This document shows, one piece after another, positions 11,274 to 20,952 of a DNA stretch of 64,000 nucleotides. The DNA is taken from assembly GCA_021234155.1 (NCBI GenBank), contig JAJEKV010000013.1, positions 14,237,877-14,301,876 on the forward strand, given 5' to 3'. The notes under the pieces were generated by a model that was not told the DNA's origin, did no database searches, and worked only from the letters and a program-made list of their open reading frames with translations. Every line of letters starts with the position of its first letter. The first letter of the stretch is position 1. Origin of the DNA: Isoetes taiwanensis (Eukaryota > Streptophyta > Lycopodiopsida > Isoetales > Isoetaceae). Both the position numbers and the translations under genes were made by a program.

Positions 11274-12859
11274 TGTGACGTCCCCTACTCGTATATGATG
11301 CCCGCACCGTATACAAACAGGAGTTCATCCCCCATACCAGCTTCATACTGATACAGGGCCCTCCACATATCACTGTGACCGTACTGGGTCCCCAGTGGGA
11401 AGAGTGAAGGGGTCATTTTACCCCGTCTCCCTCAGGGCCTACCTAGCTGCGGAAGCGTAAACATACATGTCAGTAAACGATATCATCACATATCCACCTC
11501 GAAGGGTGGTACATCAACATCTGCATAGACAAGATCAGCATAATACACATGGGGAGTTCTACCCAAGGCTCAGACTCAAAGGGATGACTGACGGCTTGGG
11601 TCTCCAGAGTTCAGTGCAGACAGAATTCATGGCAATGGATTTGGCTGGCATAAGAACATGGCATAGGGTTGTCCACTCCATCCGCCCCTCCTGTGCACAC
11701 TTTGCAGAGTAGGTTGAAAAGTGTTGGGACCTAACTGTAGCCCGCCGGATGCATAGCCAAAAGGGCTATTCCTGGGTTGCATCTCCCCAGTTCCGATGGG
11801 GCAAGTAGAGATCACTCCCTCCAGAGGTCTACATGCTGACTCAAGGTGACTAGAGGGCCACTGCCCTTATTCGACTGAATCCACTGGAAAGTGAACACCA
11901 CTTCACGGGTGTCGAGTCCATGCCTTACCCGCACTCAGTGGTAAGCCATTAGACCTAGTCACAATGATCCTCGGTAGGCCTTACACACCAGAGGGATCGT
12001 TCAAGAGTCAGAACACGAACCTCCTTCTTAGCCAGTCTGGCCCCTTCACCCACAACCAGGTGTGGTTCTTGTACACAGGCCGAATCTACAGTGTGCTAGA
12101 GAGGCTACTCTAGGAGCATCAACTACCAAACTTTAGGGCCTCTACCCCCCTTCCCAATACAAGGAGTTCACAGAGATACATCATCCATATACATCACAGA
12201 AGAACTAAAGAACTAGATCTAATCTATATCATAGAGTTAGGTTCGTTAGTTAGCGTCTGGGATCTGAGAATCTAGATGGCTACTATGGGCAATTTAATAG
12301 GCTAAACCTATTGAAACAATGACTGGAAGATGGTTTAGGCTATTAAATTGACTAAATACCTGATCGTTGGGTTGCTCCTCCTGACCTGAGTTCGACCATC
12401 CTGCTGAACTGTTTGAAGATGGAGCCAACAAGGAAAACTAATGGTGCAATTCGCTCAGACAGAGTCTGGGAGGCGGTTTTGACCCTTTGAGTGAGCAAAA
12501 CAGAGCTCTAAAACCCCATGGACGAAAATAGCAAGTTAGGGTTTCCCTAACCTAAATAGACAAGGGTTTAGGGCTAGGGTTTCCAATTATCCCTTTAAGC
12601 ATGTGGGATAATTGGGTATGGCCCACTTGCCTTCAATGGCTAGGTGGCATAAAGGTGTCCACATGGGAAAATGTGCACCTAGATAAATGTGCACATTAGT
12701 AAATGTGCACATTAATACATGCACATACCTTGCAAGTTGCCCTCTAGGGGCTACCCGCCTAGCTACACGTCGGCGTACACGTCAGTCGGGGTGGCGTGTG
12801 CGCGTGACGAGGCAGTACAGTATACGTTCTGGGGCCGTATACTGTGCTGGAACGTCACA
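11274..12859 (-). repeat. element B 3' LTR
   Basis: On the minus strand it runs from TGTGACGTTCC (12859) to GGGGACGTCACA (11274), 1586 bp. It matches the 5' LTR at 22960-24526 closely over most of its length. The differences cluster in 11274-12060 and are mostly at CAG/CTG trinucleotides. A 14-bp stretch near 12480 is absent from the 5' LTR. Confidence 0.95.
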
Positions 12860-12872
12860 TTCTCCCCACCTT
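12860..12872 (-). promoter_or_regulatory. element B polypurine tract
   Basis: Minus-strand AAGGTGGGGAGAA lies directly upstream of the 3' LTR, identical to the tract of element A. Confidence 0.85.
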
Positions 12873-13741
12873 GAAATGATGCTGTCCGCAGCATCGTGGG
12901 TCTCCCCACCTTGGAATCTTCCTAACCTGCAACCAACCTGATGCATACAGTATAGTATTATGTTACTTACACATTTATTATGATTACTCTAAAGTAATAT
13001 TTTTATAACATTATTACGCCCTTAACTTATGAAATAACTTATCAATTCGTAACATCATTAAAAACAGTTACTCGATAATTTCACTTATCACGACAATTTA
13101 GTTTATCAAAATTTTAACATTTCATATATATAATTATCGTTCGAGGTACTCTTCATTCCTTGCAACACATTCCAACAAAATTTGTGTTGCAAGTCTTCGT
13201 AGCTCGACCTCCTTGCCCTCCGGAGCGCTCTATTGGTCTGCAGGTCGACACTACGTTAGTACCATTTTAATTATTAATAAAAATTTTGGTTATATGGTGA
13301 CCACCCCACCTATCTACATGGATGCATGGCTAATCTCTCGGCGTAGGAAGAGGGTGAATCTTCCATCGTGGCCGAGGAGACAGCTTCCTATAATGCCTAT
13401 ATGCCGCTCATGCCTACACCTTTAGTTGCCCAACGTGGAGGATAGGTCCTTCCCGTATATGGGGCGTGAAGGCCAGATTCCTCCTATCAACGCATATATG
13501 GGGCTAGAGGTGCTTTTCCTATCAATGCATTCCTCAATGACCTCCTTTCTCTCGAGGTCGTCTACTTCCGTGGGACAGAAGTAGAGTTTCTAATCATCCA
13601 AGCGAAAACGCGGTCATGCCTACATCGACATTTCACCACGCCCTAGAGATCACCGTAGTGGTCTCATCATCGGTAACAACGCATGCAACCCATACCTAGC
13701 ATAGGTTGCATGCGTAGATTAATCTTAACTACACATAGAAT
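12873..13741 (-). other. element B 3' non-coding region
   Basis: No gene seen between the pol stop and the polypurine tract. Its start and end match the equivalent region of A; the middle does not. It includes GCATGCAACC-type inverted repeats near 13680-13715, shared with A near 8830-8865. Confidence 0.6.
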
Positions 13742-15284
13742 TAATCTACACAAATCGACATGCCTGAGCCAATTTCTTCGGAGATGACCTTGCCGTCCCA
13801 TTGCTCCATAAACTGTGGGTACTGCTTTACTAGGTCCCTCTTAAGTACCCATGTCGCGCCACTGGCAAGTGTTTCCACTTGACCAAATATTGGAGAAACT
13901 CTGATCTCCTCGTTTTCTTGAAGGCTTTATCAAGAATCAATTCTGGAACTATTTCCAGCTGCTCCTCCGTCATTTCCAACAACGTTGGAGTGTCCAAGAC
14001 TTCGTCTGGATTTGGAGTATGCTTCTTCAATAAACTCACGTGGAAGACTTTATGAATCTTTAGGTGTGCTGGTAAGTCTAACTTGTAGGATTGATTACCT
14101 ACTCTCTGGACTATCCTGAAAGGTCCAGTCCACCTTGGAGCAAGCTTCTTACAATTTCTGATGCGGAGCTTCGCCTGCTTTACCTTGATCTTGAGCCATA
14201 CATCTTCGCCAACTTTGAACTCTCTGACTGTTCGATGCTTGTCGGCGATGCTCTTTTGTCGACTCCTTGCTGCCAGAAGATACCCTCGAACTTCTTCCAC
14301 GAGCTGTTGTATGTCGGACAACATCTGCTGCGAAACCTCTACTTTTGACACGGGATTGTGCCAAGTGTCTGGAGTTAGGCATTGATAGCCGTAATTGATC
14401 ATAAACGGCGACATTTGGGATGATTCTTGCTTGGTACTATTGTAGGCAAACTCCACCAAGTGAATAAATTCTTCCCACATACCTTGCTTGTTCCAGACAT
14501 AGTTCCGTAGCATGTCCTCCAGAATCCTGTTGGTCCGCTCCGTTTGGCCATCCGTCTGAGGATGATAGGCCGTGCTCATGGATAGCTTCGTCTGAATTGT
14601 CGCAAAGAGGTCTTGCCAAAAGGCGCTCATGAATTTCGGATCCCTGTCGGAGATAATCTTCCTTGGCATGCCATGAAGCCTGAAGATCTCTTTGGTGAAG
14701 AGCTTCATTGTATCCATAGCGGTGTCTGTGGTCCTGCAAGGCACAAAATGTGCCATCTTCGACAACTTGTCGACCACTACCATCAAAGCATCCTTCCCTA
14801 GCCCTGTGATGAAGTCCATGCTGATGACCTCCCACTTAGCGTTCGGCACCGCTAATGGTTCCAATGCTCCTGGAATTCGAAGCTGCTCTGCTTTTGTCTG
14901 CTGACATAGCTGACATTCCCTGATGTAGCGAGCTACCTGCTTCTTCATTCCTGGCCAATAATAGTTGCTGCGCACTTTGAAATATATTTTCATAAATCCC
15001 GCATGGCCAGCTATTGGGCTGTTGTGCGTGTCGTGGAGGATCAATTTCCTTACCCCTGATGATTCGGGCACGCACAACTTGTTCTTATGGTATAAGAGAT
15101 TACCTTCCTTCTTAAAATGTTTGAAGGTTTCTCTCTCCTTATCTGTTCTTGCTTCCCTGCTTAAGCTTTCCCATACTTCCCTGAAGTCCACATCCGTTGG
15201 CAAGGATTCTTCAATCTTCTTTCCGAAGTCGCTGGAAAGTGTCGAAATTGCATTGCAATGCACTCTAGTTGTCAGGGGATGCCT
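13742..15284 (-). pseudogene. element B integrase with chromodomain-like C-terminus
   Basis: The reading frame covers a zinc-binding domain (HDTHNSPIAGHAGF, then CQLCQQTK), the DDE core (SMDFITG, ISDRDPKF, AYHPQTDGQTERTN, where D, D and E are visible), a GPF/Y-like segment (KLAPRWTGPFRI) and a chromodomain-like end (LQYLVKWKHLPV). Integrase inserts the cDNA; a C-terminal chromodomain is known in chromoviruses to steer insertion to marked chromatin. Here the last part shifts frame near 13850, so the WVL segment seen in A is lost. The N-terminal side is separated from RNase H by a TAA at the SRHPLT position (TCA in A). Only one of the usual three cage aromatics (the Trp of VKWK) is evident in either copy. 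Confidence 0.9.
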
Positions 15285-15539
15285 TTAAAGCGCATCCGCT
15301 ACCACATTGAGCTTCCCCGGCTTGTAGACTATATCAAAGTCATACTCTTCGAGGAACTCCATCCACCTTCGCTGTCTTAAATTAAGGTGTGGTTGCGTGA
15401 ATACATACTGGAGGCTCTGATGGTCTGTATCCAATTGGAACTTCCTTCCCAAGAGGTAGTGCCTCCAAATTCTTAATGCCCTGACAACCGCAAGCAATTC
15501 CTGATCATGGGTGGGGTAGCGCGTCTCGGCATCGTTCAT
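15285..15539 (-). pseudogene. element B RNase H segment
   Basis: Encodes the RNase H part of pol ([45 protein letters not shown]). It is offset from the RT frame by a two-base insertion near 15545 (AYI then YDSRK) and ends at a premature TAA at 15285-15287, where A has a Ser codon. The function would be removal of RNA from the RNA-DNA hybrid. Confidence 0.85.
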
Positions 15540-15549
15540 CTTCCTGGAA

Positions 15550-17177
15550 TCATATATACGCTACCACACGCTCTTCTTGCATGAGCACTGCACCTGTAGC
15601 TATCTTACTCGCATGAAGCTTATCTTTCTCTGGGTCTGGCAGGGTTAAGACTGGGGCGGTTGTTAAAGCTTCCTTCAACAATACAAACCCTGCCTGTGCT
15701 TTCTTGTGCCAATGCTCTGCCCAATCTTTCACCTTCTCCGCCCTCGTCAAGTCTGTTAGTGGGGCCGCTATCTTAGCAAAGTTCTTCAGGAACTTCCTGT
15801 AATACCCTGCTAGGCCAAGGAAACTTCTGAGCTCATGCACATTCTTCGGCGCCGGCCACTGAATCACTGCTTCAATCTTGGCGAGATCCGTCGAAATTCC
15901 TTCTGCTGAGATCACATGACCCAGGTATTCCACCTTCTCTGTTGCGAAGTGACACTTCGACAACTTGGCGTACAACTGGTGCCTCTTCAACTTCTCCAGC
16001 ACTCTCCTTAAGTGTTGCACGTGCTCTTCAAGGGATCTGCTATACACCAAAATGTCATCAAAGAATACAATCACAAAGGTGTCTAAGAACTCCCTGAAGA
16101 TGTCGTTCATGAGCCTCATGAACGTCGCGGGGGCATTCGATAAGCCGAAAGGCATTACCGTAAACTCATAATGCCCATACCGCGTTCTGAAGGCGGTTTT
16201 ATGGATGTCTTCTTCCTTTATCCGGATCTGGTGATAGCCTGCTTTTAAGTCGATTTTGGAGAAGACCTTTGTCCCTTGAAGCTGATCCACCAAGTCATCC
16301 GATCTGGGGAGCACATACTTGTTCTTAATGGTGTGCTTGTTCAACTGCCTATAGTCTATACACATCCTTAAACTACCATCCTTCTTCTTGACAAAAAGAA
16401 TGGGCGCTCCAAATGGTGAGACACTAGGTCTAATGAAGCCTAGGTCGAGCAACTCCTGCAATTGCTTCTTTAGCTCAGTCAACTCCTGCGTCGTCATTCT
16501 GTATGGGGCCTTGCTTGTCGGCTTCATTCCTGGTTCGAGTGCTATCTCACACTCGACTCCCCTATAAGGAGGGAGGTGCTCGATCTCATCTGGAAAAAGA
16601 TCGTGGAATTCCGTGATCAACTTAGCTATTTGCTTGGGCAACTTGTTGAGCACTTTATCTTTCTCACTTTCTTCTGGCTCGGGCTCTTCAATCTCAAGCT
16701 TGAAGATGTATGCTACCTGCTCGCTCTTGATGCACTTGAACAGTCGTTTACTTGACATGCACTGCATGATGGGAACAACTTCTTTACCTGTGATCTCAAT
16801 GATCTTGTCGTCGGGTGTTGGGAAGGTCACCTTCCGCTTTCCACAATCAATGATGGCCCCTGCTGGTCCAAGATACTCCATTCCTATGATCAAGTCGTAC
16901 TTGCCAATGCCCATTACTTCTGCCCCCATCTGGATATTAATCCCTGGCAAGTCGATGTCGAAATTGATCCTCTTGCCTGCTGTCTGCCTTACTGCCCCAC
17001 TTGCTAAGACGACAGGCCTTGGCTTTGACTTCAGTGGTTTCAACTTCAACATTTCAACCATTATGGGGGACGCAAAGTTATAGCTACTCCCTAAGTCTAT
17101 CAAGACTATGAAGGACTTGGCCTTGGCCTTCCCTACTGTGGAAATTACTTTATACTGGCTCTCTACTTGTTCTGTGT
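15550..17177 (-). pseudogene. element B protease and reverse transcriptase
   Basis: A long open frame (517 codons from 17103) holds the rest of protease and all of RT, ending in the RNase H entry segment. RT motifs: [37 protein letters not shown] and [10 protein letters not shown] near 16043-16070. The protease active triplet at 17089-17097 reads DLG where element A has DTG, which should abolish activity. Upstream residues ([14 protein letters not shown]) are in the same frame but follow a frameshift near 17200 that separates pol from gag. The PYRM-type RT start and its spacing match A. Confidence 0.9.
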
Positions 17178-18472
17178 CTATTGCGGCAAAGATATGACAC
17201 TCACAATATAGTCGCGGGCTGCCTCGCCGTTGTCGTCAGACGGAGTGTCCCAATCTCCCAACTCTGCTAGTGCTGCACTCATGACGTAGGGGCAGTTCGC
17301 TGTCCTGTGGCCTGGCTGGAAACACCTGAAGCAAAGCTGCTTTTCTATGCACTCCTGCCTCTTTTCCTTGGGCATTGCCTAAAGGACTGCACTGCTTTGG
17401 AGTAGTTTGACCCCTCCTGCTTGTCCTTGAAGGACACCTGCTTCTTCTCCTGCTGCTTCCCCTGATTGCCACCATATGAGGCTCTAGCTGGACCTGGGCT
17501 GGCTGCTCTAGGGCTATAACTCCCTGTTGCCTTGCCTTTGTCCTGGTAATACTGCTGCCTCTGCCCGCTGTTCTGAGGCCCCGTCCCTTGCAAGCTTATT
17601 GCCTTGGATTCTGCTTCTGATACTGTCTTAGGGTTTATTACCCTTATAAGCTTGCGGATCGCATCATTCAGCCCTTCAATATAGCTCTCCACTGCATGCT
17701 TTTCACCCAACTTTGGCACATAAAGCCTTAGTCTCATGAATTCCTCTGTATATTTCTGGACTGATTTGTTGCCTTGCTGCAACCTGTAGAATTGTTGCAT
17801 CATGTTGGACTTATGTTCCCTTGGGACATAATGGCGCTTGAAAGCTTTAGCAAACTTCCTGAACCTGCAAGCATCCCTGCTTAAGCCATGGGCCTTGGCA
17901 TAACCCTTCCACCAAATGCGTGATGCTCCTTTCAGGTTGGCTGTTGCCACCCTGCCTTTATCCTTATCCTTCATACCATAGGCGTTGCCGTATTCACTCA
18001 TCTCATCGAGCCAAGCCTCTGCCTCCATGCCTGACCTGTTCTCGCCTGAGAATTGCTCGAGCTTCCTGGCCTTCCAAACATTTCCCAATGCAGAGTCTAC
18101 CTTCTTCTGGTAGTCAGAGGCTCTTGTGTCCCTTTGTCGTCCATCTGTGGTGTCCCTCTGCCTTCCATCTCTACGGTCCTGGGCCTGCTCTTCGTCAGAG
18201 TCGGAGTCCGAATCTGAGCTTGAGTCGGAGGATTCCGAGCTGGGGGACCTCCTTCTCTTGCTCCTCCTCTTGTCCCTTCCTGTTTTTCGAGCTGATGCTT
18301 GTGGCAACTGAGCGTTGCCCTCCGAACCTACTCCTGCTTGTGCGGCCAGGAAAGCCTTTATCTGTTCGAGGTCCGTCCTCATCTGTGATATTTCCTCTTC
18401 TGGGGTCATGGGTCCAAATTCCTCATACAGGTTCCTTGCCGGGGGTGGCCTGGGCGGAGTCTGTTCTTCCAT
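17178..18472 (-). pseudogene. element B gag
   Basis: Start taken at the first in-frame ATG (18472, MEEQTPPRPPP); the frame is open further upstream to about 18540 without another ATG. Domains: Pro-rich N-terminus, a coiled segment (EEEISQMRTDLEQI), a basic then Ser/Asp-rich stretch (RRSKRRRSPSSESSDSS), the Retrotrans_gag core (RIWWKGYAKAHGLSRD, FKRHYVPREHK, QKYTEEFMRLRLYVPKL) and a zinc knuckle CFRCFQPGHRTANC. A one-base frameshift near 17372 puts the knuckle in a different frame from the core, and a second break near 17200 cuts it off from protease. The Gag is longer than the A remnant because A lost its 5' end. Confidence 0.88.
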
Positions 18473-18688
18473 ATGGTCTCGGCGTTGCCGTTCCCCTGAG
18501 CCTAGGCCTCTAGCTGCATACACAAGTAGGTCATGGCTATAAGGTTAGTTTTATTTATTCTCTTGCATTATATATGTTTGTTGGTATGGTTGTGGAACAA
18601 AATACATCAACAAAACATTTAAAGTGCAAAAGAAATTATATTTATATTATATCATATCTTAATACAATGCCCCCGGGATCAAGAGTAA

Positions 18689-20205
18689 CTATTCTTGATA
18701 TCGCCGGTAGGATGGGTTATCTTCGAGGAACTTCTTAACTTGGGCCGTTCCTACCGAGTGTCCCAAGTTTCTGAGGACGTTGGTTGATGACCCGCCCTGC
18801 AAAGCTCTCACTAATTCCTCTACCCTGCGGTCGGAGGTGTAAGCTGCGGTCACTGCCAGTCTTCCCTGTCGTCTGTAAGGTATGGCGAAGTCAAAAATGT
18901 CGAGTGCCATTGTCTCTTGACTAGGACGGCATAGTCGGTGTTGGCAGCTAGCCGAGCGTGCCGGCCAAAGCCTGAGAGCGCGATTAGCATCGATACTCCT
19001 TCCTCGCCCCTGGGGGTGAATTTGCGGTGGATTACCGCTATTCTTCCGTCCATCAGCAGGGGGAGGTAATACCGCAATGACCTGTCGTTGTGCGTCGTTG
19101 ACGATTCTTCGCCTCCTCGGCCTCCAACTCTGTGTCTCCCGGCATAGTCGTCGACTTCCACCGCTGTGAGCTCCCTGTAATCTCTAGCTTTGTTGCTAAA
19201 AGCTGCTTTGAGGTCGAACTCGCCTCTTCTCTCTGGGGGAGGTGCTGTCGAAGAACTTGCCATTAAAATGTTTGAGGTCTTGTGGCGGATCCCCATCTGT
19301 TCCTGAAGAGCAAGGAACTCCTCTTCCGTCGGCAGTTGCCGCGCCTCCATTATCTGCCTGATGTTGTCGTAGGCTTGAATATCGGAGGTCGACTCTCCCG
19401 TGTAAGTGTCGGCTTCCCTTGCTTGGGTGGAAGAAAGTCGGAAGTTCCTCGGACGATGAAGTCATCCAGTGTACGTTTTGCGGGCTGATCACGGCGGCTT
19501 CGTCAGTCGATACTCCTTTTCCCCCGCACTCGGGAGGTTTTGGATGTCGCTTAGGAGCAGGTCTTCACCCTCGATGATGATGGGGGCTAGGCTTGTGATG
19601 CCTAGCCCAATGGGTGGCAGCGATCACGAGTTTTTGCGGCTTCTTCGAATTCACCGCAAATCTGCTTTCACGCTTAGTATTTGCTCTTCCGCGGGTCGAG
19701 CTTCGGCGTAGTCTTCTTCTTCCTCTGATTCTTCGTCTTCTTCTCTTCCTTCTTGCTCCTGTTGGTACTGTAAAAGGAGCTGCTCTGCTGCTGCTGTGGC
19801 TAATGGGTCCACATCCATGGGAGGGATAGAGGTAACTCCCATGGGATTTTCGGCACGGTGGGTAAGAAAAATGGCTAAGGCAGCGTTGAAGGAAAAGTAC
19901 TTGGTCCTGTTGTGGTCGGGGACCATTGGCTCGGGCATGCGCTGGGCCTTGTTTGTAAGGTACTTAGCAATGTTTGGAACATCGCCTAAGGCTGCTTGAA
20001 GGGATTGCCTGGGAACAAAGTAACCTATGCAAGGTGGGAGCTGCACTAAAGACGGCCCTACCCTAGCTTGGAACTCGGACATGACTCGACTACATGCTGG
20101 GGTTGCGTGCAAGGTTGCTTGGACATCTATTTTTTTCCGGAAGACCCGGAAAATGTCATTGATATCAGCCTCGGCAGCATGAGCAGCACCTCGTATTTGT
20201 ACCAT
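18689..20205 (-). pseudogene. element B ORF2, conserved accessory protein of unknown function
   Basis: Start chosen at ATG 20205 because the homologous reading in D also begins just there. The N-terminal half reads INDIFRVFRKKIDVQATLH, then LVQLPPCIGYFVPRQSLQAA and KYFSFNAALAIFL, then a strongly acidic stretch (EEDEESEEEEDYAEARP). The C-terminal half carries SLAPIIIEGEDLLLSDIQ, YYLPLLMDGRIAVIHRKF and, in a shifted frame, GGSSTNVLRNLG with AQVKKFLEDNPSYRRY. The frame breaks several times (stops near 19525 and 19495; frameshift near 18900). C (49129-50621) and D (52964-51662) carry the same sequence of motifs. No signal peptide, membrane segment or known catalytic motif is visible, and I do not recognise the family. 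Its position after the H3-like gene suggests a partner role, by context only. Confidence 0.75.
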
Positions 20206-20542
20206 CCTTTGAAGTCGAGGAGGTTGCCATGGATCTAGCGAGGAAGAAACTAGCAAACGGATGCAAGAGTGCCTCAGGGAGCTGGGAAATCGGCTAAAGG
20301 GGCAGGAGCAAAATCGTAGGTGCTACGTAAGAAATGAGGGACCTATTTATAGAAAAGGGGAAAACCCTAATTTTTGGGTGACTTAGGAATTTCTTGGGGT
20401 TGGCCAATCTTAGCCTATATTGAGGTCTAAATAGGAATTGGAAGACTAATTTAAGGGTTTGAGCATGATTGGATTACCTAAAGATCCTAATACAATAAGC
20501 TGGAGATCATTTGGACAAGCTATGGTGAAGAAATGCTAGGAG

Positions 20543-20609
20543 GTCTCACACGTTGCGCCTCGTTCAAAAACTGGAGTTTAGTTTCTTGACCAGGCGCGAC
20601 GTGTGAGAC
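20543..20609. repeat. element B hairpin 1 (between H3-like ORF and ORF2)
   Basis: Outer stem GTCTCACACGTTGCGCC pairs with GGCGCGACGTGTGAGAC, one G-T mismatch. Inner stem GTTCAAAAACT pairs with AGTTTCTTGAC, leaving a 7-base loop. The next copy begins exactly 200 bp downstream. Confidence 0.92.
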
Positions 20610-20742
20610 ATCGGCCCCATTTTGATCAAAACATGTCAAATTTGGGTAAATTAAGGGTGTAAAGATGACAGACTCATCAAATTAGGCAGAATTGACCCCT
20701 TACTTGGTCAATTTGGAGTTGTTTTGGGCAAATTCGGGCAAG

Positions 20743-20809
20743 GTCTCACACGTTGCGCCTCGTGCAAAAACTGGAGTTTAGTTTCTTGACCAGGCGCGAC
20801 GTGTGAGAC
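20743..20809. repeat. element B hairpin 2
   Basis: Same hairpin as at 20543 with one loop-side change (GTGC for GTTC). Flanking DNA is only weakly similar, so the hairpin is the conserved core of a degenerate 200-bp repeat. Confidence 0.92.
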
Positions 20810-20952
20810 ATCTCACTTTTTGGTCTAAAGATGTCTTATTTTACTAATACAAAAGCTACTATTTGCTCACTCGTCCTAACTAAGCAAGATTTGATACATA
20901 AACTACTCAAAATTCTTTTGTATTAACAAAATTTTCATTATTTACAAAATTT

